The notes beneath the pieces are model-generated. The model was not told the origin of the DNA and ran no database searches. It saw only the letters and a list, made by a program, of their open reading frames with translations. From JAUWKC01 sp035527845 (lineage in GTDB: Bacteria; Planctomycetota; Phycisphaerae; Sedimentisphaerales; Anaerobacaceae), in contig DATKZT010000072.1 in assembly GCA_035527845.1 (NCBI GenBank), positions 1-64,000 of the forward strand: a stretch of DNA of 64,000 nucleotides, in the 5' to 3' direction. Within the stretch, counting starts at the first letter, position 1. Every line of letters begins with the position of its first letter. Made by a program: the position numbers and the translations under genes. Below, one piece after another: positions 8,815 to 18,478 of the stretch.

Positions 8815-11310
8815 ATGTACAGGAAAATGGCGCCCGCATTTATGGTTGTCTGTGTGTTGGGATTTTCGGTGTGTTTGGCGGCGGCGGCAGCAGACATGTC
8901 CGCTCAAGAGCAGATAAAGGCCGGTAAAGGGCTTATAGGAACATATTACAACGACGACGAGTTCGACGAACGGGAAGTCGGAGTGATAGATTTTCTGCCG
9001 ACAATCGACTACGAATGGGGAGGCAGCCGCGGCAACGACTGGTCGGCACGATGGTTCGGTTTTGTCGAAGGCCCGGTTAGCGGCGAGGTGACATTCATCG
9101 CGGAGGTCCGGGACGGCGTCCGCCTTACAATGGGTGATACCGTTGTTATCGACAGCCTCAAGGAAGGCGGAATTCACACCGGCAAAGTGAATATGACACG
9201 CGGCCAAAAGACACCCATAAAACTCGAGTTCGTATGCTCGGCCGGCAAGGCGTTTTTGCGTCTTTACTGGCAATGGGCCGGAAAGGAAAAGGAAATCATT
9301 CCGGCTTCGGCCCTGAGCCACGGCACCGAGGGGCTTCCGGAGGAGATTATGGTCTTCGATTTCGATAAAAGGCCGTCGGAACAGGACAGCGGGGACGATG
9401 ATGACTCTGAGGTTCTGGATATCCTTCCTCGATTCACCGGAGGAGACCCTCCGTATGCGGACACCGATTATCTTGATGGTCGATTCAGGCCCGTGATTGG
9501 CGTGCACAACTTTGAGGTTATTCGCTGTAACAGGACGCACCCGGAACTCGTCACAGAAAAGGTTCCGAGCTATGCGGATGCAGGTTTCGAGAATATCGGC
9601 TTCACTTACAACCACCAGCCGATGATTTGTTACTGGCAGAAGAAACTCTGGGTAATCTATGAAAGCGGCCCCGCTCACGAGCACCAGCCCCCCTGCTACG
9701 CCCTCATAACGTGGTCCGACGACGGCAGGAACTGGCATAAGCCGCAGACAATCTTTCCTGCCGAGAAGTTCCGCAACAAGAAAGATGACGACAAGATACA
9801 GTACAGCCTTTCACACCAGCGTATGAACTGGTATGTGTCACCCGACGGCCGACTTATCGCCTGTGGCTTTTATGGTATGCCCGATACTCCCAACGACGGC
9901 AGGGGCATCGGCAGAGCAGTCAGGGAGGTTAAGGGTCCGGGTAATTACGGCCCCATCTACTGGGTCAGATACAACAAGTATCAGGGCTACGGCCCCCAGA
10001 ATTCTCCCCATTACCCATACTACAAAGAGGCGCCAGACAAAGGTTTTGTGAAGGCGATTGATGCCCTTCTGGCAAACAAGCTGATGGTTCAGCAGTGGTA
10101 TGAGGAAGACCAGGACGACTCTGGAGATTTCTTCTCTTGTGTCCCGGACAGCACGCGTTACGCCAAGGCGTTCGATTGGTACTGTCTGCCGGATGGAAGG
10201 ATTGTGGGCATGTGGAAATGGAAGAAGATGGTGGTCGCCGACAAGTGGGAGTCCAGCCGCATCAGCAAGCAGGGCGAGGGCAAGGATATTTACTACGGCG
10301 GCGCGAAGATATGGGGCCAGCGTATGTCTGATGGCCGGTATGCTCTTGTGTACAATCCCATTGAAGACACAAAATGGCGCCACCCGCTGTCGGTTACGAC
10401 CGGCAGCGACGGCATGAACTTCGATACGTATTTTCTCAACGTCCACGGCGAGACACCATTGATGCGCTTCGGCGGCGCAAATAAGGACGGCGGCGGCGCC
10501 CAGTACGTCCGCGGCATCGTTCCGGGCAACGGCACACCGGCCGACGGCGCCATGTGGCTGACATACTCGTCCAACAAGGAAGATATTTTCGTGACACGCG
10601 TACCCGTGCCGATCAAAGGCACAGTCGATGACGATGTCAGCGACAACTTCGAGAACATGAAGCCCGGCGGCATTGTCACCAACTGGAATATCTACAGCGG
10701 CGTATGGAATCCCGTGGAAGTCATAAGCGACAACGGCAATAACGTTCTGCGCCTGCAGGACAGAGACCCCTATGACTACGCCAACGCAGTCAGGGTATTC
10801 CCGGAGACCACGAAGGCAGACGTATCCTTTGATCTGCGACCTCAGCAGCTCGGACGTGACAACCTCGAGATTGAAATACAAGACTATAAGGGCCAGCGGC
10901 CGGTGCGCATCATCATCGACGGCAGGAACGGCAAGATCAAGGCGAACAAAGGTGAGACTATGGACGAAGTGGCCTCGCTCACTCGCGGTAAGTGGCTCAA
11001 AGTCGATATCCATTTTGATACATCGGCCGGCAAGTACAATCTGAAACTCGATGGCAAGGATGTTGTCACAGGCGCAGCGTTTGCCGAGAAGCTCGACAAT
11101 ACCGGCAATCCATACAAGTCGAAGTTCGCGATACCGACGGTTGAGCGTATTGTTTTCCGTACGGGAACCTGGCGGATGAAAGACTTCAGCAGGTATGGAT
11201 TCAGCGCCAACGATTTTCGCAAGAATGAACCTGACCTGCCCGGAGCTGATGAGGCCGTCGATAATGCTGTTTACGACATTGATAACTTCCGGGCCGCGTC
11301 GATGAAGTGA
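8815..11310 (+). CDS. Secreted PA14 + Asp-box propeller protein, YNHQP/HQRMG family (member 3)
   Basis: The 831-residue product has a signal peptide ending near AAAA-DMS, a PA14 domain (about 40-180; DWSARWFGFVEGPVSGEV, YWQWAGKEKEI), an acidic linker (SGDDDDSEV), then the propeller with NRTHPELV, YNHQPMICYW, HQRMNWYV, WVRYNKYQG, QWYEEDQ and YSSNKEDIFVTR, and a LamG-like C-terminal domain. Its closest relative is the gene at 31060-33528: most of the protein can be aligned without gaps and stretches of DNA are nearly identical. Compared with members 1, 2 and 4, RYNRHAG has become RYNKYQG, which suggests a distinct subfamily and possibly a different substrate. Substrate and catalysis are unknown. 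Confidence 0.85.
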   Translation: MYRKMAPAFMVVCVLGFSVCLAAAAADMSAQEQIKAGKGLIGTYYNDDEFDEREVGVIDFLPTIDYEWGGSRGNDWSARWFGFVEGPVSGEVTFIAEVRDGVRLTMGDTVVIDSLKEGGIHTGKVNMTRGQKTPIKLEFVCSAGKAFLRLYWQWAGKEKEIIPASALSHGTEGLPEEIMVFDFDKRPSEQDSGDDDDSEVLDILPRFTGGDPPYADTDYLDGRFRPVIGVHNFEVIRCNRTHPELVTEKVPSYADAGFENIGFTYNHQPMICYWQKKLWVIYESGPAHEHQPPCYALITWSDDGRNWHKPQTIFPAEKFRNKKDDDKIQYSLSHQRMNWYVSPDGRLIACGFYGMPDTPNDGRGIGRAVREVKGPGNYGPIYWVRYNKYQGYGPQNSPHYPYYKEAPDKGFVKAIDALLANKLMVQQWYEEDQDDSGDFFSCVPDSTRYAKAFDWYCLPDGRIVGMWKWKKMVVADKWESSRISKQGEGKDIYYGGAKIWGQRMSDGRYALVYNPIEDTKWRHPLSVTTGSDGMNFDTYFLNVHGETPLMRFGGANKDGGGAQYVRGIVPGNGTPADGAMWLTYSSNKEDIFVTRVPVPIKGTVDDDVSDNFENMKPGGIVTNWNIYSGVWNPVEVISDNGNNVLRLQDRDPYDYANAVRVFPETTKADVSFDLRPQQLGRDNLEIEIQDYKGQRPVRIIIDGRNGKIKANKGETMDEVASLTRGKWLKVDIHFDTSAGKYNLKLDGKDVVTGAAFAEKLDNTGNPYKSKFAIPTVERIVFRTGTWRMKDFSRYGFSANDFRKNEPDLPGADEAVDNAVYDIDNFRAASMK

Positions 11311-11375
11311 TAGTCAGCGGTGTAAATGAACAGACGTGAACGGGCAACTGTGGGTGTGACGTAGGAGATTACAAG

Positions 11376-12833
11376 GTGTCTGAACGGAAACTGGCAGGCT
11401 TATTGTTATCGTTGTGTGTAACGGTGTCCGTGTGTTCGGCGGGCAGGATACCGTCGCGGATCGGCAAGTGGCGTGTGGAGGTGGGGCCGGCTGGGAATGA
11501 GTTTTATCAGGCGGCCCAGAAAAAGGAAGACAAACCGAAGCCTCCGTCGGAGACCGTGTTGCGTCACACGGGGATATTTGTGCCTCATATAAAGGTGACG
11601 GACTGGGAGTTTGATGACGGTGAGTACGAAATCCGCTGCGAGCGAGGTAATGAGGAGTACAGGTTTAACGTGACGGCGGAGGGTGAGCTGACCGAGCTGC
11701 AATACAAAAATGACGAAGTGGACATTGAAGAAGAGGCGGACAAGCTGGTGCTGCGAGGGACAAAGAAGAGTATCGCATTGGCCGAGGTTCCGAAGAAGGC
11801 GTTGGCGACGCTGGCCGAGGCCTACCCGAACGTAAAGGCAAGCAAGGCCTGGACAGCCGAGACGATAGCGGGGCCTCGGTACGTTTTAGAGATTGCGGAA
11901 ATGGCGTTTTATGCGCGGCCGGACGGTCAGATTCAGGCGGGCAGGCGGATTGATGACGGCGGGCTTGATGAAATTTACCCGCCGAGCAGAGCGAAAAACA
12001 AGAAAGCGTTCAAGGCTGATCTTGAGAAGCTTCTTGGGCCATACCGGGAAAGATTCAACTTCGAGAATCAGATAAAGAGGCTTGGCAAAGACCCCAGAAG
12101 TGCGGACGGCAGCTACCGTTATGTGGTTATGGGTGACAGCCGGTCGCAATGGGCGCTATGGTCGAGTATGGTCAAACACATCGACAGCCTCGAGCCAAAG
12201 CCGGCCTTTGTCATTAATTCGGGCGATATTGTGGCCAAGGGGCATATCACAGAGTTTCGAGATTATTATATACCCCCCCTTCTGAAAACAGATATTCCGC
12301 ATTTTGTGGCAATCGGCAATCACGAAACCGGCGACGATGACATGGCACGCGAATTCAGGTACCTGTTAGGCGAAAACTCGCTTAATTATTATTTCGACTA
12401 CGCGAAAGCCAGATTCGTATTTTTCGATAATGCTTCGGACGCAAGCTCCCCACAAGAGAGTCTCAAGTGGCTGGATAAGACTCTTGCAGAAACGCCGAAA
12501 GGGCATCACAAGTACGTGACTGCCCACAAGCCGCCCAGCACCATCGAGAAGTGGGCTTATCACGCCTGGGATGATGAAGAGTCAAAGACCTTTACGGATT
12601 TGATGACCAAACACAAGGTTTCGGAGGTCTATCTGGGGCATATTCACGCATACTCGACCGCAAAGTTTGGCGGCGTCCAGTACACGCTCAGCGGCGGCGG
12701 CGGCGCAGGTCTGCACGACCGGTACGGCCCCGGGGGCAACGTCCACCACTATGTCATCTGCGACGTCACAGCCGACGGCACGGTAAGACAGCAGGTGGTC
12801 CGCTTCTACGATACGGACAAGGAGAGTAAGTGA
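11376..12833 (+). CDS. Secreted calcineurin-like metallophosphoesterase with PepSY-like N-terminal region
   Basis: The 485-residue protein starts at GTG 11376, eight bases after TAGGAG, and begins with a signal peptide ending CSAG. Residues about 60-190 contain two alternating basic/acidic beta-rich units that resemble PepSY-like modules. The catalytic half carries the metallophosphoesterase signature in order: VMGDSRSQW (first metal Asp, with Arg where His is usual), NSGDIV, IGNHE, TAHKPP and LGHIHAYS. The family hydrolyses phosphomono- or diesters with a dinuclear metal centre. Here it would act outside the cytoplasm, perhaps on phosphorylated glycans or to scavenge phosphate. A second, simpler relative lies at 23908. 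The in-cluster position between propeller genes suggests coexpression. Confidence 0.85.
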   Translation: MSERKLAGLLLSLCVTVSVCSAGRIPSRIGKWRVEVGPAGNEFYQAAQKKEDKPKPPSETVLRHTGIFVPHIKVTDWEFDDGEYEIRCERGNEEYRFNVTAEGELTELQYKNDEVDIEEEADKLVLRGTKKSIALAEVPKKALATLAEAYPNVKASKAWTAETIAGPRYVLEIAEMAFYARPDGQIQAGRRIDDGGLDEIYPPSRAKNKKAFKADLEKLLGPYRERFNFENQIKRLGKDPRSADGSYRYVVMGDSRSQWALWSSMVKHIDSLEPKPAFVINSGDIVAKGHITEFRDYYIPPLLKTDIPHFVAIGNHETGDDDMAREFRYLLGENSLNYYFDYAKARFVFFDNASDASSPQESLKWLDKTLAETPKGHHKYVTAHKPPSTIEKWAYHAWDDEESKTFTDLMTKHKVSEVYLGHIHAYSTAKFGGVQYTLSGGGGAGLHDRYGPGGNVHHYVICDVTADGTVRQQVVRFYDTDKESK

Positions 12834-13028
12834 CAAGATAACGTCATGTAGTTGAGCCAATAGGCAGTCAGGAGAATGTGCTTGATACAGCCACGACGGC
12901 CCAAGAGTGAAGGCGAGAGTGGCGACTTGAACAGAAATCCGGTAAATGAAAAGGTTCTCAAAGCGTGGCCGCGTTGATAATTGATGCACGTAGGGTATCC
13001 GGTTTAGAAACAAGGAAAGGAAAGTTTG

Positions 13029-15107
13029 ATGCTGAGAGTGTTGTCAGTTCTTTTGTGCCTGGCAGTAGTATCTGCTATGGCGACGTCGGCGTCGGCGGAG
13101 CTGTTTGATGATTTCAGCGGCGAGCAGCGTGGGAGCTGGGCGCCGGCTCGCTGGTGGGATGATTATGCCTGCCGGGGACAATTCATTGTGCCGGGCAATA
13201 AGGCGCCGAAACTCGATGTGGCATTTTCGCGGGCGCAGCGGGCCGCTGAAATCAACGCAGCGGGCGGTTTTGTTATTGAGGTTGATGTGGTCGAGATACG
13301 CGAGGGCAGCGCGATAATAGGCATCGGGTCGGGCGAGGTTGAGAATGCGGCGGTGGCGGTGGTGCTGTATGATGATAACTACGCCGGCGAAGACCAGATA
13401 TATGTTAACGGCAAGTCGTGGAATATCGGTGGCAAGTTTAACGAGGGAGATAAGGTACGCATTGAAGTTGATACCGACGACGTAAGTGGAAGGGACGCGC
13501 AGGCAAGTGTGAACGTTGTTGTGGGTGACAGCGAGGTGGTTTGGGATTACGGGTTTCGGTGGCAAAAATCGCCGCTGGGTTTTCATCTTGGCGCCGGGAA
13601 GGGCCGGGCGGTTTTTGATAATCTGCGAATAGCGCCGGCTAGTCCGGTCATTGAGTTCGAAAGCACGTCGGCTTCCGGCGCAGAAAGCGACGGTGCGGCG
13701 GCGGTGAATGTCGTGCTGAAACACGGTGTTGCGGGCGAGACGTATGCGGTTGACTATGCGGTCACGGGTGGTACGGCAAAGGGGGGCGGAGTTGATTATA
13801 AACTCGCGGGCGGGACGCTGAAGTTCGAGGCGGGCCAGAGCAGCAAGACCATTAGTATCGCGGTTGAAGATGACAAGATCGACGAGCGTGATGAGACTAT
13901 TGAGCTGACTTTATCGAATGCACGAGGAGCTGGCGTGCGGCTGGGGCGGAAATCGAAATACACGTACACGATCACCGGCCGCTGGCCGGAGGTCATGTTC
14001 GAGAGCGGATCGGGGACGGTTAGTGAGGATGCCGGCTCGGCAAATGTGAAGGTGCTGCTGTCTCATCCCTGCGAGGACCCCGTCAGGGTGAAGTATGAGG
14101 TTGTCGGCGGCACGGCGGCGCGGGGAAAAGATTACCTGCTGACCGACGGCGCCCTGGAATTTGCTCCCGACGAAACGGTGAAGGAAATCAAGTTTGACAT
14201 TACGGACGACAGCGAGGGTGAGAACTCCGTAAATGAGACGATTATTCTGGCGTTGGCTGAGACGCGGAACGCAACGCCGGGGGCCGTCAACCGGCATGTT
14301 CTGGGAATTGTGGACAATGAGCCTGGGATTGAGTTCGACGGCAGTATATGGATGTGCACTTATGATAAGCACACAAAAATGAAGGGGCGCAACGTTCTTT
14401 CGCTCAACGAGGCGGGGCAGTTGGAGTGGGTCTCAACCTACGGCGACCTGCTTTTGACGCGACTGCCGCAAAAGAAGGTCAGCGAAGTGGGCGACGTGGC
14501 CGAATACAAGTGGCTTTACAAAGGCGAGGGGCAGGACAAAGGTTCATACGTTGAAAATATTTGTGAGCGGTACGGGTCGGGTGACCTGCGGCTTGCAATG
14601 CTTGATTCGAACGGGAATCCGTTGTCGATGGACAAGCAGTATGCGCGGAACGATACGATATTCTGCGGGTACAAGGGCTATCAGGCGAGATTGTCGCCTC
14701 ATGTTCCGACGGACCAAAGGGCGGATAAGTGGGCGATACGCGTGAATCCGAACGGGGACAACTGCCACAGCCCGGTTGACTGGGGGGGTTGCTGGGGCTT
14801 TCCGGAATACTTCAACGGTCACGGCGTTCGGGTGGGCGAGTTTTCTCCCATGATAATAAGTATCGAGCGGACAGCCGAGGACACGGTGGCCTTTTCGGTC
14901 AGCCTCAATAACGAGAAGCACACTTATGTTGACAAGGACAAGTCGCCGATCGCTTCGGACAAGGAGAAGATGGAAAGCCTTTACGGCGAGGGGAGCTACA
15001 ATGTTGTGGTTGTTCCGGGCTATCAGCCCAGGAATATCGACACTATGGCGATTTATTTTGCGAACCAGCGGCCATTTGATTTGATAACCTTTGCCGCGAT
15101 GAAATAG
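13029..15107 (+). CDS. Secreted protein with LamG-like and two Calx-beta domains, unknown C-terminal domain
   Basis: The 692-residue product starts at ATG 13029; a TTG one codon earlier (13026) is less likely because AAGGAAAGG is placed for the ATG. Residues 1-23 are a signal peptide. Residues about 25-205 look like a concanavalin-type glycan-binding fold (FDDFSGE, VFDNLRIAP). Two Calx-beta modules follow (about 208-315 and 320-430) with the typical EDAGSANVKV and GTAARGKDYL strings and acidic calcium-binding turns (EDDKIDERDETIEL). The last 250 residues (from EFDGSIWMCTYDK) contain no motif recognised here, although WGGCWGFPEYFNGHGVRVGE is a distinctive aromatic/Gly-rich segment. Calcium-stabilised surface display or glycan binding is inferred. 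Confidence 0.8.
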   Translation: MLRVLSVLLCLAVVSAMATSASAELFDDFSGEQRGSWAPARWWDDYACRGQFIVPGNKAPKLDVAFSRAQRAAEINAAGGFVIEVDVVEIREGSAIIGIGSGEVENAAVAVVLYDDNYAGEDQIYVNGKSWNIGGKFNEGDKVRIEVDTDDVSGRDAQASVNVVVGDSEVVWDYGFRWQKSPLGFHLGAGKGRAVFDNLRIAPASPVIEFESTSASGAESDGAAAVNVVLKHGVAGETYAVDYAVTGGTAKGGGVDYKLAGGTLKFEAGQSSKTISIAVEDDKIDERDETIELTLSNARGAGVRLGRKSKYTYTITGRWPEVMFESGSGTVSEDAGSANVKVLLSHPCEDPVRVKYEVVGGTAARGKDYLLTDGALEFAPDETVKEIKFDITDDSEGENSVNETIILALAETRNATPGAVNRHVLGIVDNEPGIEFDGSIWMCTYDKHTKMKGRNVLSLNEAGQLEWVSTYGDLLLTRLPQKKVSEVGDVAEYKWLYKGEGQDKGSYVENICERYGSGDLRLAMLDSNGNPLSMDKQYARNDTIFCGYKGYQARLSPHVPTDQRADKWAIRVNPNGDNCHSPVDWGGCWGFPEYFNGHGVRVGEFSPMIISIERTAEDTVAFSVSLNNEKHTYVDKDKSPIASDKEKMESLYGEGSYNVVVVPGYQPRNIDTMAIYFANQRPFDLITFAAMK

Positions 15108-15147
15108 GGTCGCCGGTAAATATGAATTGATAAGCAGGAGATTGAGC

Positions 15148-17571
15148 ATGGGCCAGAAGGTTTCTATCAAAGTCGTTTGCAGAAGCTTTGTAACCTGTTG
15201 TGTTGTGTTGTGTGTCTTGTCATCGGCGGCGGCAGGAGCGAAGCTGCTGGACTTTTCCGACTGCGTGGTTGTTGCGCCCGGCTCGCTGAGCAAGGTTGAG
15301 CAAAAAGCGGTCGCAGTGCTTCAGGAGGAAATTGAGAAGAGGACGGGCATCAAACCGGCGACGACAGAAAAGTGGCCGGACGGCGACAAGGCCGTAATTG
15401 CAGTCGGTCCACAATCTCGTCTAAGCCAGTTCGCGGGTCCTTTCTCGTCGGAACTCAAGAACGTTGCGGTCCCTGGTGACGAAGGATTTTGTTTGATGGT
15501 AAAGAGCGAGCCCCGCAAGGCGGCGATTATAGTGGGCAAGGACGAACGCGGGGTGCTTTACGGCATCGGACGGCTGCTGCGGAAGATGGAGCTTCGGGCC
15601 GGGAGCATTCAGGCGCCTGATGGTCTTAGGATAGTGACTGCGCCGAAATATATGCTGCGGGGACATCAATTGGGATATCGGCCGAAGACGAATGCGTATG
15701 ATGCATGGTCGCCGGCACAGTATGACCAGTATATTCGGGAACTGGCGCTGTTCGGCACCAACAGTATCGAGCTGATTCCGCCGGTCAGTGATGATGATTA
15801 CATGAGCCGGCACATGCAAGACCCGATGCAGATGATGATTCGGCACTCGGAGATTATCGATTCTTACGGGCTGGATGTGTGGATATGGTATCCGAACGTG
15901 GGCAAGGACTACGTCACAGAGGCGGGAATCAAGAAGGAGCTGGCGGAGCGTGAGGAGGTTTTCAAGAAACTAAAACGCATCGACCACATATTGGTTCCGG
16001 GCGGGGACCCCGGGCACCTTGATCCGGAGGTGTTCTTTCCGTTGATGGACAGGGTTGCGCCGGTGTTGCAGAAGTATCATCCGAAGGCGAAGATATGGGT
16101 GTCGCCTCAGGCGATGCAGCCGACGCGGGAATGGCTGGCATCGTTTTACGAGTACGTTAACAAGAAGCCGAAGTGGCTGGGCGGTGTGGTGTTTGCTCCG
16201 TGGATCAAGACCCCCCTGCCGGACATGCGAAGGATTGTGGCTAAGGATATTCCACTGCGTCGGTATCCGGATATTACGCATAACGTTGCGTGTCAGTATC
16301 CGGTGAAAGACTGGGACCTTGCTCTGGCGCTGACGCTTCATCGCGAGTGTTTCAATCCGAGGCCCGTGGCGATGAAGACGATTCACAACGCCCTTGACGA
16401 ATACGCATGCGGTTCGCTGACCTATTCGGAAGGTATCAACGACGATATCAATAAGTTCGTCTGGGGCGATCAGGACTGGGACCCGGGGACATCGGTGATT
16501 GAGACGCTTCGTGATTACGGCCGGTTTTTTATAAGCCCTGATTTTAGTGATGAGCTTGCGCAGGGTTTCATGGCCCAAGAGCGGAACTGGGAGGGGCCGC
16601 TGGCGGTGAACGACCAGGTGGATGCCACTTTGGCTCAATGGAAGGACCTGGAGAAGAAGGTCGGGCAGAAGGTACTGGACAATTACAGATTTGAGATGGG
16701 GCTGATACGGGCTTATTATGATGCGTATATCAAGCGGCGGCTGATACATGAGACCGAGCTGGAACAGGAGGCACTGGAGGCGTTGAGGGCGGCGTCCGAG
16801 CGTGGCTCGCTTGAGGCCGTTAATAAGGCGGAAGAGATTCTGCGAAAGGCCAGGACCGAACCAGTTGCGGCGGATTACAAAAAGAAGTGCGAGGAGTTGG
16901 CGGATTCGCTTTTTAAGAATATCGGCAGTCAGCTTACGGTGAACAAGCACGGAGCACAACATCGCACGCGCGGGGCCTTCATGGACGGCATCGATGAGCC
17001 GCTTAACAACGCCGGCTGGCTGTTTGCGCAGTTCAGAAAGATTCGAGCCGAGCAGGATGAGGCGGCAAGACTACAGGCAATAGATGAGGTTGTCAACCGC
17101 ACGAATCCGGGCCCCGGCGGGTTCTATGATAACATGGGTTCGCCGTCGAGCATGAAGCGGATAGTGAATACGGTTGCGTGGGAGGACGACCCGGGGACGC
17201 TGCGTTCGCCGCGAATCGCTTTCTATTACAGACACGAGTCGGAAGACGAGGAGTTTCCTCTTGCGTGGAAGAACCAGGTCGGAACTATTTACGAGACGCC
17301 GCTGAGATTATCTTATGACAACCTTGACCCCGAGGCGAGTTACTCGGTGCGGGTGACTTATACGGGCCGGCGGGGCAAAATGGTGCGTTTGTACGCGGAC
17401 GATGTGTACAAGATTCACGATTTGATTGAAACGGGTGACCCGCCGATTCGCCAGTTCAAGGTTCCGAGAGAGGCCACGGCGGATGGGCATCTGGAATTGA
17501 TATGGAGCTGCGGCGAGGGGCAGCGAGGGTCTCAGGTGGCGGAGATTTGGCTGATAAAGAACAGGGATTGA
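15148..17571 (+). CDS. Secreted glycoside hydrolase-like protein (GH20/GH67-type N-domain plus TIM barrel)
   Basis: This 807-residue protein starts at ATG 15148, seven bases after AGGAG; an upstream TTG at 15127 is rejected. After a signal peptide (about 1-30), residues 40-150 match the small alpha/beta domain found before the barrel in GH20, GH67 and GH84 enzymes (EKRTGIKPATT, GKDERGVLYGIGRLLRKME). Residues about 165-470 read as a TIM barrel (MLRGHQLGYRPKTN, FGTNSIELIPP, VWIWYPNVGKDY, PGGDPGH). In GH20 the equivalent position usually reads GGDE; here it is GGDPGH, so the usual Asp-Glu pair is not evident. SYSEGINDD-type sequence (TYSEGINDDINKFVWG) recalls GH67/GH115 relatives. A helical segment and beta-rich C-terminus follow. 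An exo-acting hexosaminidase or glucuronidase-like role is possible but unproven. Confidence 0.75.
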   Translation: MGQKVSIKVVCRSFVTCCVVLCVLSSAAAGAKLLDFSDCVVVAPGSLSKVEQKAVAVLQEEIEKRTGIKPATTEKWPDGDKAVIAVGPQSRLSQFAGPFSSELKNVAVPGDEGFCLMVKSEPRKAAIIVGKDERGVLYGIGRLLRKMELRAGSIQAPDGLRIVTAPKYMLRGHQLGYRPKTNAYDAWSPAQYDQYIRELALFGTNSIELIPPVSDDDYMSRHMQDPMQMMIRHSEIIDSYGLDVWIWYPNVGKDYVTEAGIKKELAEREEVFKKLKRIDHILVPGGDPGHLDPEVFFPLMDRVAPVLQKYHPKAKIWVSPQAMQPTREWLASFYEYVNKKPKWLGGVVFAPWIKTPLPDMRRIVAKDIPLRRYPDITHNVACQYPVKDWDLALALTLHRECFNPRPVAMKTIHNALDEYACGSLTYSEGINDDINKFVWGDQDWDPGTSVIETLRDYGRFFISPDFSDELAQGFMAQERNWEGPLAVNDQVDATLAQWKDLEKKVGQKVLDNYRFEMGLIRAYYDAYIKRRLIHETELEQEALEALRAASERGSLEAVNKAEEILRKARTEPVAADYKKKCEELADSLFKNIGSQLTVNKHGAQHRTRGAFMDGIDEPLNNAGWLFAQFRKIRAEQDEAARLQAIDEVVNRTNPGPGGFYDNMGSPSSMKRIVNTVAWEDDPGTLRSPRIAFYYRHESEDEEFPLAWKNQVGTIYETPLRLSYDNLDPEASYSVRVTYTGRRGKMVRLYADDVYKIHDLIETGDPPIRQFKVPREATADGHLELIWSCGEGQRGSQVAEIWLIKNRD

Positions 17572-17622
17572 ACGAGACAGTAGCGGTTTTAGTAACAGGA
17601 CAAGAGCGAAAGGACGGCAAGT

Positions 17623-18438
17623 ATGAACGGCAAGGAATTGATCGAGGCACTGCACAGCGGCAAACGGATATACGGCACGCTGATTATTTCGACGTCGCCG
17701 AAATGGGTGGAGGTGATGCGGGATTTGGATATCGATGTTGTCTTCATCGATACGGAGCATATTCCGATGGATTGGGACAAGCTTGGATGGATGTGCCATA
17801 CCTTCAGAGGTTTGGGTATGGCGCCGATAGTACGCATCCCGCGGCCTGACCCGTTCGAGGCGTGCCGTGTGCTGGATATGGGAGGGGTGGGGGTCGTTGC
17901 GGCCTACATGGAGACGGCCGAGCAGGTGAATCAACTGCGCAGTGCGCTGAAGCTTCGTCCGTTCAAGGGCAAGAGGCTCGAGGACATACTGGCAGGCAAA
18001 GTGAGGCTCGAAGGTAAGGTTGCGGATTTCGTCGCAAAAAAGAACGAAGGGCAGGTCCTGCTGGTGAACATCGAAAGCGTTGCTGCGATTGAGGCGCTGG
18101 ATGAAATTCTGGCGGTACCGGGCGTGGACGGGTTGATGGTTGGTCCCAGCGACCTTTCATGCAGCCTGGACATTCCGGGGCAGTTCGACCATCCGCTGTT
18201 TGCCGAGGCGATGCAGACGATAATCGACAAGGCGCGGGCGAAGAACGTCGGAGTGGGCTGTCACAATCTGCCTCGGGTGGACCAGGAAATCAAGTGGGGC
18301 AAGGCGGGGCTGAATATGATTTTGCGGCGTGCGGATATGACGCTTTTCAGGCGTGCGCTGGACGAGGACCTGGGCAAGATTCGTGAAGCCCTGGGAGACG
18401 AGCCCGTGGAGAAGAAAGGGCGTGAGGTCACGCTGTGA
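17623..18438 (+). CDS. HpcH/HpaI-family class II aldolase (2-keto-3-deoxy sugar acid aldolase-like)
   Basis: The 271-residue cytosolic protein matches the HpcH/HpaI aldolase family from end to end: FIDTEH near residue 44, RIPRPDPFEACRVLDMGG, NIESVAAIEALDEI (metal-ligand Glu) and MVGPSDLSCSLDIPG (metal-ligand Asp and substrate loop). Family members cleave 2-keto-3-deoxy acids, such as 2-keto-3-deoxy-L-rhamnonate, to pyruvate and an aldehyde such as lactaldehyde, using a divalent metal. Length is normal for the family (about 250-270). An aminotransferase follows 40 bases downstream and a transketolase after that, so the three probably form a metabolic unit inside the secreted-protein cluster. 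The substrate cannot be read from sequence; a deoxysugar acid fits the fucose-type mutarotase at 52046. Confidence 0.85.
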   Translation: MNGKELIEALHSGKRIYGTLIISTSPKWVEVMRDLDIDVVFIDTEHIPMDWDKLGWMCHTFRGLGMAPIVRIPRPDPFEACRVLDMGGVGVVAAYMETAEQVNQLRSALKLRPFKGKRLEDILAGKVRLEGKVADFVAKKNEGQVLLVNIESVAAIEALDEILAVPGVDGLMVGPSDLSCSLDIPGQFDHPLFAEAMQTIIDKARAKNVGVGCHNLPRVDQEIKWGKAGLNMILRRADMTLFRRALDEDLGKIREALGDEPVEKKGREVTL

Positions 18439-18478
18439 GGTGCGGGACGGACATGAAGGATTTTCAGGGGAGTCGATT

